This document shows, in pieces, positions 8,819 through 18,883 of a DNA stretch of 64,000 nt. Position numbers and translations under genes: made by a program. Within the stretch, counting starts at the first letter, position 1, and the number at the start of each line of letters is the position of its first letter. The DNA lies in the NCBI GenBank assembly GCA_963753545.1, contig CAVWCQ010000008.1:1178001-1242000 (forward strand). Reading direction: 5' to 3'. The stretch comes from CAVWCQ01 sp963753545. GTDB taxonomy: Bacteria > Chloroflexota > Anaerolineae > Aggregatilineales > Aggregatilineaceae. The notes under the pieces were generated by a model that saw only the letters and a list, made by a program, of their open reading frames with translations, searched no databases and was not told the DNA's origin.

Positions 8819-10193
8819 CTAGTGCTGGTGGTGCTCGTGCTGGTCAGTCTCGTAGTGGCGCAGCGCTTCAACCAGGGCGTCGATCTCGTCCTTGGTATTC
8901 ATTTCGGTCACGGCAATCAACATCTGGTTCGTGCGATCCGGGTAGTCCTGCCACAGATCATAACCGCCGATAATGCCCCATTCTTCGAGCAGGTACTCGT
9001 TGATGTTCCTTCACCGGGTGGGGGCAGGTCACGACAAATTCCTTGAAGAACGGCTTGCTCAGATCGACGCTGTAAAGCCGTCGAGTATCGTTGATCTGCG
9101 TCGGCGGCGTAGTGCGCCTTGTGATAACACAGTTCCGCGACGTTGCGCAGGCCGTGTTTGCCCATCACGCTCAGGTAGACGCAGGCGGCCAGCGCCATCA
9201 GGCCCTGGTTGGTGCAGATGTTGCTGGTCGCTTTCTCGCGGCGGATATCCTGCTCGCGCGGGCGCAGCGTCATGACGTAGGCGCGGCGCCCATGCTTATC
9301 GAGCGTTTCGCCCACGATGCGGCCCGGCGATCTTGCGGACATACTTCTTGCGCGTGGCGAAGAAGCCCAGGTACGGCCCGCCGAAACTCAGCGGGATGCC
9401 GAGCGGCTGGCCTTCGCCCACCACGATATCCGCGCCGAGTTCGCCCGGCGTTTTCAACAGGCCGAGCGCAATCGGATCGACGACCATGCACAGCAGCGCG
9501 CCCGCGTTATGGACTTCTGTTGCCAGCCCGGTGAAGTCTTCGATCTGCCCGAAGAAGTTCGGGTAGCTGCACGACGAGCATCGCCGTGTCGTCGTCCAGC
9601 ATGTCGATCAGATCGGCGATGGTCGCGTTGCCCTTGTCGCCGACGAATTTCATGCCGCTGCCCTGATGATAGGTGCGGGCGACGGCGCGATACTGCGGGT
9701 TAACGCTGGGGCTGAGGATCACCTTGTTGCGTTTGCCCCGGAACTGGGCATTGGCGACGGTCACGGCTTCGGCCAAGGCTGGTCGCGCCGTCGTAGTGGC
9801 TGGCGTTGGCGGCTTCCATGCCGGTGAGCTGGGCGATCATGCTCTGCCACTCGAAGATCGCTTGCAGCGTGCCCTGGCTCAGTTCGGGCTGGTAGGGCGT
9901 GTAGGCGGTGTAAAATTCGCCGCGCAGCAGCATATGGTTGACGACGCTGGGAATGTAGTGGTTGTAGGCGCCCGCGCCCAGGAACATGGCGTAGGTCGTT
10001 GGCGGAGACGTTCGCCGCGGCCAGCCCGTTCATGTCCCAGGCGACTTCCATCTCGCTGAGGCCTTTGGGCAGGTCCAGCTTGGGGAAGCGCTGCCTCGGC
10101 GGGCACGGCGTCGAACAGATCGTCCAACGACTGCACGCCAATCGCTTTGAGCATGACCTCGCGGTCAGCGTCGGTATGCGGAATGTAGCTCAT
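8819..10193 (-). pseudogene. gcvPA: Glycine dehydrogenase (decarboxylating) subunit 1, P-protein alpha part, multiply frameshifted
   Basis: From ATG 10193 (MSYIPHTDADREVMLKAIGV; GAGGAGTT upstream) to TAG at 8819, about 457 codons versus the usual 440-460. Blocks in changing frames: PKLDLPKGLSEMEVAWDMNG, FLGAGAYNHYIPSVVNHMLL, FYTAYTPYQPELSQGTLQAI, MIAQLTGMEAANASHYDGAT, NPQYRAVARTY, GQPLGIPLSFGGPYLGFFAT, TNQGLMALAACVYLSVMGK and a His-rich end EHHQH. Partner of GcvPB in the two-subunit P-protein of the glycine cleavage system. At least six indels break the frame over 1.4 kb. Follows the WD40 gene by 42 bp on the same strand. Confidence 0.85.
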
Positions 10194-10235
10194 GCTTGAT
10201 GTAACTCCTCAAAAAAACTGACAATTGAAACGATG

Positions 10236-11891
10236 TCATTCATCGGTAGGAATGGCCCATAAGCGGGCCAGCCCATCGCTGCTGGTTGTGACCACCTGCT
10301 GCCCATCCGGGCTGATATCCATGCTGAGCGGGGCCAGCGTGTTTTCCCCGATCAGGCGTTCCGTTTTGGCGGCGATATTCCAGACGCGCAGCGTTCCGTC
10401 GGCCCCCGCCACGATCAGATTTTGCCCGTCGAGGCTGAAGCGCGTTAAACGCACGTCAAGCTGATCGGTCTGCTGGTAGACCGGCTCACCTGTTTCCAGA
10501 CTCCAGACTTGAACGGTCAGTTGCCCGGTTTGGTTCGACTGGGTTAACAGCAGCGCGCGGCTGTCGGGGCTGACATAAACATTCCACTGGAAGCTAGACA
10601 GGTAGACCGGCAGGTGGATTCCTTGCGCGCCTGTCGCGGCGTCCCAGACCAAGACTTCTCCATCACGAGAGAGCGTCAGAATGTGCTTGCCGTCGGGCGT
10701 AAACATCGCGTCGGTACTGGAGTCCAGGGTGAGCAGTTTCTCGCCGGAAGCCACATTCCAGACCATGACATCGGTTACGACGACCGAGGCATCCGTTGGG
10801 CCGGGCTGCCAGTACGGTACAGTGACGATGCGCGTTCCGTCGGGGCTGAACGCGGCGCTGGCGATAGGAAAATCTTCGACGAGCTGCTGCGCCGGGGTTC
10901 CGGCTGCCGCATCCCACAGGCGCAGGTGAAGGTCCTGATCGATGGTCCCAATCCGGCTGCCAGCGGGGCTGACCTTCATCCACCTCGCGGCGCTGTCCAG
11001 CGACAAACTGTAGGAAACATCCTGTTCGCCAGTGGATGTGTTCCAGCGGAGGATATCGGATGAATTGATGCCGCAGGTCAGCAGATACCTGCCGTCGGGG
11101 GTGAACTCCATCGCGTTGATCGTGCTGTCTGCCAAAGCTGTGCCGTGCTTCCCCGGTTTTGGCGTCCCACAGGATGATACCGTCTTGCCCCCGTGTCGCG
11201 ATCAGGGTTCCGTCCGGGCTGAAACGCCCGTCTACCGCTCCCTGGGCATGGGGCAGCAGGATCGGTGTTCTATCGGCAAAAACGGGATCTGTTTTGAGCG
11301 CCTCAAATAACCACGCGGTAAAGGTGGAAACCGTGGATTCCGGTTCGTAAAGCACATTCGTGGCGTCGGGTAAACCTGTGCCCTGTACCAATACCGCGCT
11401 GCATGGCTGTTCCTGCCCGGACACCACCATAGGATCGCCGACGCGTACCGTACCCTTCCGCAGATCGGTGGTGACGGTAACAACCGCGCGGGTCTGGGTT
11501 ACAAACGTTTGTCCGGCAGCGCCGAATTCGCAAGGGGTCAGGCTTTGCTTCGAGATGGTGATCGTCAGATTGTACTTTGCCGTCAACCATCGGGGGCAAG
11601 CCAGGTTGCGGGCACAGCCGCGACCAGCGATTCAGCCAGATTATTGTCGTCGTTGATATCCCTGACGATCAGGTGGATACCCGGCCCGACCATCGGCAGG
11701 GCGGTTGGGGTGACGGTAGGCACAACCGTTGAAGTGGCGGGAACGGTTGGAATTGGCGTGGCACTGAGCACAATCACGACAGGTGCGTTGGCGTTAGGAT
11801 TTGTCTTTGGATCGGCGCTGTTCCCGCAGGCCACCAGGGCACAGACCAGGATCAAATAAAAAGCAGTTATTCGGACCATCAACTCTCGCAA
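10236..11891 (-). CDS. WD40-repeat lipoprotein (two frameshifts)
   Basis: Three overlapping minus-strand frames form one protein of about 550 residues. N-terminus is a lipoprotein signal (ILVCALVACGNS lipobox), then a Pro/Thr-rich linker, an ectodomain segment containing KYNLTITISKQSLTPCEFGA, then seven or so WD40 repeats recognisable by FSPDGT...DGIILWDAKTGEA, FTPDGRYLLTCG, LHLRLWDAAAG, FSPDGTRIVTV, VLVWDAATGA, TLRVWNIAAKTE, GLARLWAIPTDE. WD40 propellers are binding platforms; the target is unknown. Breaks lie near 11590 and 11140. Notable for sitting between gcvH and gcvPA in the same orientation, behind the glycine riboswitch. No link to glycine metabolism can be shown. Confidence 0.8.
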
Positions 11892-11967
11892 TCAGACTTT
11901 TGAGGGGGACGCTGCCGCCCCCCTACGAACCCCGCCCGTTGGTGCGCTGGGCCGGGGGAAGGGACCC

Positions 11968-12363
11968 TCAGGCGCGGGCTTCGCAGTGTTTGGTGTAGGC
12001 TGCCGCGTCGAGCAGATCGTTCAGTTCGGCGGGGCTGCTGACCTTGATCTCAACCATCCAGCCGTCGCCAAAGGCGTCGCTGTTGATCAGTTCCGGCTTG
12101 TCATTGAGCGCTTCGTTGACGGCGACGACTTCGCCGCTGGCCGGGGCGTAGACATCCGAGGCGGCCTTCACACTCTCGACGGTGGCGAAAGGTTCGCCCT
12201 TGGTCACCGTGCTGCCGACTTCGGGCAGGTCGACAAAAACGAGGTCGGACAGTTGATCCTGCGCGTAATCGGTCAGGCCGATTTTGGCCTTACCGCCATC
12301 GACCTTGATCCATTCGTCATTTTCGGTGTACTTGTAACCATCGGGGGTTTTCCAGTTAGCCAT
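11968..12363 (-). CDS. gcvH: Glycine cleavage system H protein
   Basis: 131 residues from the ATG at 12363, preferred to an in-frame TTG two codons upstream; AAAGG lies about 11 nt ahead. Single lipoyl domain: the lipoylated lysine is Lys66 in ATVESVKAASDVYAP, followed by SGEVVAVNEAL, NDKPELINSD and GDGWMVEIKVS, all canonical. The C-terminal AYTKHCEARA is an ordinary family tail. H protein carries the aminomethyl group from P protein to T protein as a lipoamide arm. First gene after the tandem glycine riboswitch, so directly under its control. Confidence 0.95.
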   Translation of the reverse strand: MANWKTPDGYKYTENDEWIKVDGGKAKIGLTDYAQDQLSDLVFVDLPEVGSTVTKGEPFATVESVKAASDVYAPASGEVVAVNEALNDKPELINSDAFGDGWMVEIKVSSPAELNDLLDAAAYTKHCEARA

Positions 12364-12402
12364 GATCAAAAAATCCTTTCCCTATCAAAAGAAAACACAA
12401 AG

Positions 12403-12436
12403 AAAAAAGGCAAACAGGTCGAGACGACTGTTTGCC
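12403..12436 (-). terminator. Intrinsic terminator of the glycine riboswitch expression platform
   Basis: On the minus strand a stem AGGCAAACAG / CTGTTTGCCT with loop TCGTCTCGAC is followed at once by TTTTTTC. It begins two bases after the end of aptamer 2 (ACAG of the 3' P1 side overlaps the stem base), the arrangement expected when ligand binding competes with terminator folding. It lies about 40 nt upstream of gcvH. Confidence 0.9.
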
Positions 12437-12465
12437 TCTGTCGGAATGGCCTGAGAGATTCCCCT

Positions 12466-12490
12466 TGGGCGCGGCAAGCAGCGCCCCTAC
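12466..12490 (-). repeat. GTAGGGGCGCTGC element inside glycine aptamer 2
   Basis: Palindromic GTAGGGGCGCTG CTTGCCGCGCCC on the minus strand, between the GGGGCAACCC and CTCTCAGG cores of aptamer 2. Copies at 12665-12688 and 63239-63262. Confidence 0.8.
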
Positions 12491-12664
12491 AAGAGCGGCA
12501 AGAGTTGCCTCCAAGGGTTGCCCCGTCGGCGCGCGCCAGCGTGGGCGCGCTTTCCAGAGGTGCGCGGTCTGCGGGTATCTGGACCTGAGAGATTCGCGAG
12601 CGCCGCAGTCAACGGACGATCTCGCTTGCCCCTTCGGTGGCTGAACCTTTGATTTGTTGCGGAG

Positions 12665-12688
12665 GGCGCGGCAAGCAGCGCCCCTACA
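12665..12688 (-). repeat. GTAGGGGCGCTGC element inside glycine aptamer 1
   Basis: Second copy of the same palindrome, between the GGGGAGAG and GGGGCAAGC cores of aptamer 1, followed by its own flanking hairpin GCCGCTAGCGGC (12689-12702). Confidence 0.8.
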
Positions 12689-12745
12689 CGCCGCTAGCGG
12701 CGATCCAACAATCGGCGGTTCGGCACTCTCCCCGCAGCCGGAATA

Positions 12746-13186
12746 TCAGGGTACGGCGGGCTGCCGCACCCCCAACCACTGCAATAATTCGGCTGCCGCG
12801 TTTTTTGCCAGCAGCATATTGATGGCGAAATAACCTGTCGCATCGGCCACAATCGCCGTGCGGATCAACAATTCGCCTTCCATCGTCAGCCCCAGTTCAA
12901 GCTGCGCCTGCCCGGTCCCAACCAGCCGCGTCGCCGCTACCCGTTCGGTTGGGCGGAGCTGCGACAGGCAGGTGATCAAGTCCTGGGCGCGCGGGCGCAG
13001 AGCGACTTCGAGCGGGCCATAGCCTGCCGATACACTGAAATAGAGACCTTCGCGCCCCAACCAGAGGGTTGGTTTACCTTCGACAGGTGGGCCAGATGAA
13101 ACTAAAATTGTGTCATTGGCGTCGTTATACGTGATGGTATCCAGCCGCTGGTAATGGCGCATCATAAACTCCAGGTCGTCAGCCAT
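12746..13186 (-). CDS. Hypothetical protein upstream of the glycine riboswitch
   Basis: 146 residues, no signal peptide or membrane span. Two similar beta-rich halves (TLWLGREGLYFSVSAGYG; AQLELGLTMEGELLIRTA) then ATGYFAINMLLAKNAAAELL. I do not recognise a family. The stop is only about 5 bp ahead of the riboswitch's first helix, so the gcv promoter must lie within this coding sequence or the gene is co-transcribed with the gcv operon. Confidence 0.65.
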   Translation of the reverse strand: MADDLEFMMRHYQRLDTITYNDANDTILVSSGPPVEGKPTLWLGREGLYFSVSAGYGPLEVALRPRAQDLITCLSQLRPTERVAATRLVGTGQAQLELGLTMEGELLIRTAIVADATGYFAINMLLAKNAAAELLQWLGVRQPAVP

Positions 13187-13284
13187 GCAGCGCGAATTAT
13201 AACACAGGACTTCGCAGCACGTAAACGAGTACCATCGTTTTGGCGGGATCGGCTATACTGGAAACAAATGAAAGGATGGGTGCC

Positions 13285-14762
13285 ATGTTCAAACGCGCGC
13301 TGATTGTTATTGCATTATTCTCTGCCGTTCTTATTTCAGGGCTGGCGGGAGCCAAAGCGTCTCCGCCGCTTCAGAGCGGGCAGCAGATTGCCTATGGTGA
13401 TACGCTTTCCGGGACCATTGATGAGAGCAATGCCTGCCAGTATTACTGGTTCCAGGGGACGATTGGCGATCCGATCCAGATTGATATGACGCGCACGTCC
13501 GGCGGGCTGGACGGTGTGCTGTGGCTTTACCAGCAAAACAGCAGCGATCCGCTGACCTCCAACGATGACCGGCCCCAGGGCGGGCTCGATCCCCTCCTGA
13601 CAGCGACCCTTCCGGCGACAGACTGGTACACCATCGCCGCCTGCCGCCTGGATAATCCGAGCATGCGGGTCACGACGGGAACCTTTATGCTCACCCTGAC
13701 AGGGCCGGAGGCCGCGCCAGCCGCCGCTGAGGGTGATTCTGCCGATACCTCGGCTTCATCGGGCGGCGGGGCGAATCCTGGCGGCGCGAACTCCACCACT
13801 CTGACCGAGGGGGTTTTTGGCAGTGCGGGGCATACTATAGCGCCGTCTCCCACACCCGGTAGCGGCGGTGGTCTGACGGAGGGCCTATTCGGAGAACCCA
13901 GCCCCACGCCTGCCCCTGAGACGACGGGCGGTGACGTGCTGGCGGATGGCAGCGTCGTGACCGGGCAGTTAGAACCCGGCGCGGCTGAGGCTATCTGGCA
14001 GATCACCGCCAACCCCGGCGACCTCGTCTCGATCACCTGGATGCGACTTTCTGGCGACCTGCCGCCGCAGATCAGCGCCCTGGATGCAGAGGGAAATTTG
14101 CTGGCGCAAGCCTCGACGATGGACGATGCGGCGCTGCTGCAACTGGTATTCCGGGCACAAGGTCCGGCCTCGCTGCACGTGGGGCGATACGAAGAGTCAG
14201 CGATGCAAACGTCCGGCGAATTTCAGATCGGCGTGACCGTGAGCGCGGCTTCATCGACAGGCGTGCTGCCCCAACCCACAGTTATGGCCACCCAGGCCTT
14301 TGTGATGCCGACGGTTCCCACGTCCACGCCCGCCTTTGTCGCACCAACTCCGCCGCAACCCAGGCAGGTGTCGGTTATATGGCGAACGCGTGCCAGTCGG
14401 GCGCGAATGCCGTAGTCGGGCGGACCAGCAGCACGCGGATCGAAACGGCCTATACCGCAGCGGGCGATGGTTCGACACCGAGCGAAGTGACTGAAACAAC
14501 CGTCTTCAGGACGGATGACGATCTGAACGTGGTCCTCACGACGCAGAATATCCCCAAAACCGCCCAGGCTGCCGCCGTGTTCTGCTCACCGAGCGGCGCG
14601 GTGCACGATGCGGGCGCAGGTGATGTCGAGGACGGTATGACGTATCTGCTCGGCCTGGACTGGGAATATGCCAGTGTAGCCTGGGAAACCGGGCAGTGGT
14701 TCGTGGAAGTTTATGTTAACGGGCAGCTTGAAGTGACACTCGGCTTTAGTGTCAGCGGGTAG
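13285..14762 (+). CDS. Secreted PPC-type protein with Ser/Pro-rich linker (one frameshift)
   Basis: About 490 residues after joining two frames near 14375. Start taken at ATG 13285, with GAAAGGATGG just upstream, giving signal peptide MFKRALIVIALFSAVLISGL. Residues about 30-150 form a pre-peptidase C-terminal (PPC) beta domain (IAYGDTLSGTIDESN, DPLTSNDDRPQGGLDPLLTA, DWYTIAACRLDN), then a low-complexity Gly/Ser/Pro linker with two EGxFG motifs, a second PPC-like domain (VVTGQLEPGAAEAIWQI), another Pro/Thr linker, and a C-terminal domain in the second frame (TTVFRTDDDLNVVLTTQN, GQWFVEVYVNGQLEVTLGF). PPC domains fold as jelly rolls on exported proteins. Lies 57 bp ahead of the kinase gene. Confidence 0.75.
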
Positions 14763-14819
14763 GAGCGCCCTTACAAAGTGCGGAGATATTTGCGCATAGG
14801 CTCGATGGGTTGACAAAAA

Positions 14820-16938
14820 ATGGATCAAGTCCAAAATCTTTCGGGATCGTCTTTAGGGCAGTACCAACTTCTTGAGCAGATCGGACTGGGCGGTATGGCG
14901 ACCGTTTATCGCGGCTTCCAGCCCAGTTTGCGGCGCGAGGTGGCGATCAAGGTGCTGTCGGCGGCACTGGCCCAGCAGCCCGGCTACATGGAACGGTTCA
15001 ACCGCGAGGCGGAAATGGCCGCTGCGCTGGAACATCCCAATATCGTCCCTATTTATGATTACGGCGTGCAGGGCGGCATTGGCTACGTGGTAATGCGCCT
15101 GCTGAACGGCGGCACGCTGGCGGAACGAGTTCAGCCGCCGCGCCTATGCGGGTGGGCCGGGGCCATCGCTGGGAGAGATTGCCGATCTGCTCAAACAGCT
15201 TGCCAGCGCGCTCGACTATGCCCACAAACGGGGCGTGATCCACCGCGATATCAAACCCAGCAACATCATGTTTGATGACCAGGGACGCGCCTACCTGATG
15301 GATTTTGGCATCGCCAAGCTGCTCGAAGCCGCCGAGTCCTTGACAAATTCCGGCATGTCGATGGGTACCCCGGCCTATATGGCTCCCGAACAGTGGCGCG
15401 GCGAGGCCATTGTCCCCGCGACTGACCAGTATGCTGTTGGCGTGATGATCTACGGGCTGCTGACTGGCCAGCCGCCCTTTAAAGCGCCGACACCCTACGC
15501 CATGATGCACAAACATCTGACGGAAGTTCCCGCCCCGCCGCATACGATCCGGCCCGATTTGCCGGAAGGTATCGCGGACGTGCTGGCACGGGCGATGGCG
15601 AAGATTCCTGATGATCGCTTCCCGACGGTGAGCGCGATGTCCGCCGCTTTTGCCGCTGCCATCAACCATCGATCTCACCAAGGAACGGCTTTTTTCACGG
15701 AGGCACTGGAGGCGACATCCGCTTCTGCTCCCGTTGCGGGCGCGGGCTATACGCCAGCCGAACCTGTGCCTCCCGTTGTGGTGCCGACGACTCCACCTCC
15801 ACAGCAGGCATGGCCCCAGCCGGGATGGAGCACGCCCGTTGAGCGCGCGCCCGGTTATCTGCCTCCGCCCTCGCGCCGTTCATCAATCCCCGTGTTCTGG
15901 TCGCTGAGCGCCGTACTCGCGCTGCTGGCGCTGGCCTGCGCGTGCCTCTTCCTGCTCTATTTGACGGGAGTGATCGGCGGCAAACCGGACAGCGATAAGG
16001 ATGTGGAAACGGTTCTGGACACGGACCGCACACCAACACAGCCTGTAGGTACAGAAGAAGTGGGACAAACCACACCGGGTCCGGAGCAGACAGGCATTCC
16101 GCCCAACACGCCAGAGTCGGGTACCCCTACTGCTATTCCATCCGGCACGGGGAACACTGTCTGGACGCCGATGACGCGCGATTTTGAGGATCGCCCGGTG
16201 GATGTGCCGATGGTCTATGCGCCTGCCGGGTGCTTTCAGATGGGCAGCACGGACGGCCAACCGAACGAGCAGCCTGTTCACCAGATCTGCCTGAGTCCGT
16301 TCTGGATGAGTGAGACGGAAATTACGAACGACCAGTACCGCGCCTGCGTGCAGGATGGCGCATGCAGTCCACCCTCGGATCGCTGGATGTATGACGATCC
16401 CAAGTATGATGCTTATCCGGTGGTCTCTGTTAACTGGAATGACGCGGTGGCCTTTGCCCAGTGGTTCGGCGGCACCCTACCCAGCGAAGCCCAGTGGGAA
16501 TATGCAGCGCGTGGCCCGCAAAGTCTGGTCTACAGTTGGGGCGATGCCTTTAACGGCTCTCGCGCCAATTTCTGTGATGTCAACTGCACGCTTGAGTGGA
16601 AAGACGGCAGCGCCAACGATGGATATACCGAACTCGGGCCCGTTGGATCCTATCCCTCCGGGGCGTCGTGGATCGGGGCGTTGGATATGATCGGCAATGT
16701 GTGGGAATGGACCGCCGACACCTACAGCGACAGCACCTATGCCAACTGGCTCGATGGGGCGCTGGATCCGGCTGGCGCGCTCTACGGTTCGGATCGCGTG
16801 CTGCGCGGCGGATCGTGGACCGACGAGGCGAAAAATATCCGTGCTGCGTTCCGCTATTCGCGTCCCTCCGACAGCCGCACCGGGAACCAGGGTTTCAGGG
16901 TGATTCTGATCGCGGGGGAAGATAGCACGGTAGGGTAA
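14820..16938 (+). CDS. Ser/Thr protein kinase with transmembrane segment and extracellular FGE-sulfatase domain (one frameshift)
   Basis: About 705 residues when the frames are joined; an extra base near 15127 breaks the frame. Kinase domain residues about 14-275: GLGGMATVYRGF glycine loop, Lys44 in VAIKVL, HRDIKPSNIMFDDQG catalytic loop, MDFGIAKL, APEQWRG. Then a Pro-rich linker, a transmembrane helix (LSAVLALLALACACLFLLYL), a Thr/Pro-rich spacer, and a C-terminal formylglycine-generating/sulfatase-modifying domain (PAGCFQMGSTDG, FWMSETEITNDQYRAC, PSEAQWEYAARG, MIGNVWEWTADTY, RVLRGGSW). The kinase is cytoplasmic and the FGE-like domain extracytoplasmic, a likely sensor arrangement. Whether the FGE domain is catalytic or only binds ligand cannot be told. 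Confidence 0.88.
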
Positions 16939-17530
16939 AAAGAGAAAAGCAGATTTCACCGCGGAGAGCGCGGAGGACGCGGAGAAAAGAAAGAGAAGTA
17001 AAAGAACAAACAGATTTCAGCGCGGAGAGCGCGGAAGTAGGACAATGAAAGTAATGCAATTTTGTGAGATGAATGAGCGTTGCGGATCGCGGGCAGGCCC
17101 TCATCCCGGCTGAACGGAAAAGCATGTTCAGCCACCCTTCCCCCACAGCTTGGCTTGCTTCGCAAGCACGCGGGGGGAAGGGGAAAACACCGTTCATTGC
17201 ACGACTTTCGATGATCTACACAGGACGCAAAGAGCGCCAAGAAAAGCAAAGAGAAAAGATAAGTTAAAAAGCTGGTTGTTTCCCGCGGAGCAAGCCAACC
17301 CTCTGGGCGCGGCACAACAACAGGATGAAAATAGCGCGCTTCGCCGCCGCAGGTTGAAACCTACGGCTATAAAGAACAAAAAAGTCCACTAAAGGGACTC
17401 CCAGCCCCTTCCGTGGGTGCATACCGTTATTTTCTGGGAGGAGGGCCGCGCGCCCTTTTTTTGTTCTGGCTCTAGAACGCTATACTCTGCGTGGGGGGCG
17501 GATTGTATTGGTGTCCGTGAGGAGAGATTC
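16939..17530. other. Gene-free region rich in dispersed repeats
   Basis: Contains two copies of the CACCGCGGAGAGCGCGGA...GAGAAAAG repeat (16957-16998, 17010-17040), a palindromic CCCTTCCCCC...GGGGGAAGGGG element (17127-17182), and another GCAAAGAGCGCCAAGAAAAG run (17222-17256). At 17441-17463 a short GGGC/GCCC hairpin is followed by TTTTTTTG and may terminate incoming plus-strand transcription. No gene seen. Confidence 0.6.
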
Positions 17531-18718
17531 ATGATGCACAGTCGAATGATTAGAAATGGGATGATTAGCGGAGTTGCGCTGGTGTTGGCGCTCAGCCTGG
17601 GTGTGCTGACCAGCGCCGCCCGCCCGCAGGCACAGGGAACGCCTACCATTCCCGTGAAAACACAGGTCTGGCTCGATCTGACCGCAACCGCCGTCCCGTC
17701 TACGCCGAATGCCGGACTTACGGCAACGTATCAGGCAGAAATGAACAACGCGCTGGCGACTCTGACCGCCGAAGCGCAGGTTACGGCTGCGGCCTCCCCG
17801 CCGCCCACGAACACGCCGCGCCCGAGTGGTGGGACAGGAACATCGGTCGTGGTGCGCACCACTGAACTGGTCAATGTGGCGGGTGCAGCCTTTATGATGG
17901 GCACGACATCGGAAGAGGCGCAGCAGGCAGTCGATGAATGCGCGCTCTATGGCTCGACCTGCGATATTGCCTGGGTGACAGATTCAATTCCCGAACATAC
18001 CGTCGTAGTTGACAGCTTCCGCATGGAACTGTACGAAGTCACGCTGGAACAGTACGTGCAGTTTTTGAACTCGCTCGGTCCAGACAGCCACGCAGATGGC
18101 TGCTCCGGCCAAGCGTGCGCGCAGGTGAACGGCGACGAGGAAAACAGCTATATCGTCTTTAATGGCACGACTTATGCTATCAACCCGTCCGTGAACAATC
18201 TCCCGGCGACGTGGGTGACGTGGTATGGCGCGGATGCCTACTGCCGCTCGATTGATCGCCGCCTGCCAACGGAAGCCGAATGGGAACACGCGGCGCGCGG
18301 CCCGCAAAACCTGCTCTATCCCTGGGGTGATACGTTTGATCCGATTCGGGCGAACTCGAATCAGGCTAACGTGGGCGGTACATCCCCCGTTACGGACTAC
18401 ATCAACGGGATCAGCGCGTTTGGCCTGTTCAATATGGCGGGAAATGTGCAGGAGTGGGTCGCGGACTGGTACGGTTTCGATTATTACACGCGATCCCCGC
18501 AGGCCAATCCCACAGGCCCCGAAGCCGGACTGCAAAAGGTGCTGCGCGGCGGCAGTTGGGATACCGGGCCGCTGTTTCTGCGCTCGGTACACCGCCGCAG
18601 CGCCGAACCAACGGCGGCTTCCTCCGCAATTGGATTCCGCTGCGTGGCGGATGCTGTGCCAGCCAGCAATTTACCCCCGGCTCCGTCAGCAACCGCGACG
18701 GCTGACTCCGTGCCGTAA
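17531..18718 (+). CDS. Secreted FGE-sulfatase (SUMF1) domain protein
   Basis: 395 residues from ATG 17531 (GAGGAGAG 8 nt upstream), giving a signal peptide (MISGVALVLALSLGVLTSAA). A Thr/Ala-rich spacer with TPRPSGGTG is followed by the FGE domain at about 125-380: VAGAAFMMGTTSEEAQ, FRMELYEVTLEQYVQFLN, ADAYCRSIDRRLPTEAEWEH, LYPWGDTFDPIRANSN, FNMAGNVQEWVADWY, KVLRGGSWDTG, GFRCVAD. Same domain as the tail of the preceding kinase; the two are probably functionally related, for example as ligand-binding partners or substrates. In true FGE enzymes a Cys pair near the C-terminus binds copper; that pair is not evident here (only the GFRCV Cys), which argues for a binding role. Confidence 0.88.
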   Translation: MMHSRMIRNGMISGVALVLALSLGVLTSAARPQAQGTPTIPVKTQVWLDLTATAVPSTPNAGLTATYQAEMNNALATLTAEAQVTAAASPPPTNTPRPSGGTGTSVVVRTTELVNVAGAAFMMGTTSEEAQQAVDECALYGSTCDIAWVTDSIPEHTVVVDSFRMELYEVTLEQYVQFLNSLGPDSHADGCSGQACAQVNGDEENSYIVFNGTTYAINPSVNNLPATWVTWYGADAYCRSIDRRLPTEAEWEHAARGPQNLLYPWGDTFDPIRANSNQANVGGTSPVTDYINGISAFGLFNMAGNVQEWVADWYGFDYYTRSPQANPTGPEAGLQKVLRGGSWDTGPLFLRSVHRRSAEPTAASSAIGFRCVADAVPASNLPPAPSATATADSVP

Positions 18719-18733
18719 ATCGTGCGACAATGT

Positions 18734-18756
18734 GGGGCGTACAGCCCGTACGCCCC
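18734..18756. repeat. GGGGCGTAC palindrome
   Basis: Arms GGGGCGTAC and CGTACGCCCC around GCC; a 3'-end hairpin after the FGE gene of the same general GGGGC...GCCCC REP-like style as other intergenic palindromes here. No T-run. Confidence 0.5.
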
Positions 18757-18883
18757 TATAAAACCAGGCGGATCTAAAACGCTTCTCCTCCCTACCTATT
18801 TTCATTGACGATAAGATAATTTTCGCTTAAGATAGATAGCGGGGTGTTATTCTATCTTAACTATAGATGTAGGGGAAGAGGCT

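Larger units (their letters stand above)
12437..12741 (-). promoter_or_regulatory. Tandem glycine riboswitch upstream of gcvH
   Basis: Read on the minus strand. Aptamer 1 (about 12741-12565): GCTGCGGGGAGAG at the 5' side of P1, then CACCGAAGGGGCAAGC, then GAATCTCTCAGGTCC and CCGCAGACC closing P1. A short linker CACCTCTGGAAAG opens aptamer 2 (about 12563-12437): CCGACGGGGCAACCC and GAATCTCTCAGGCC then GACAG. The paired GGGGCAA and CTCTCAGG signatures in each half are diagnostic of the glycine riboswitch. The downstream terminator implies transcriptional control, by family knowledge switched on by glycine. Both aptamers are enlarged by copies of a dispersed GTAGGGGCGCTGCTTGCC element. Confidence 0.93.
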
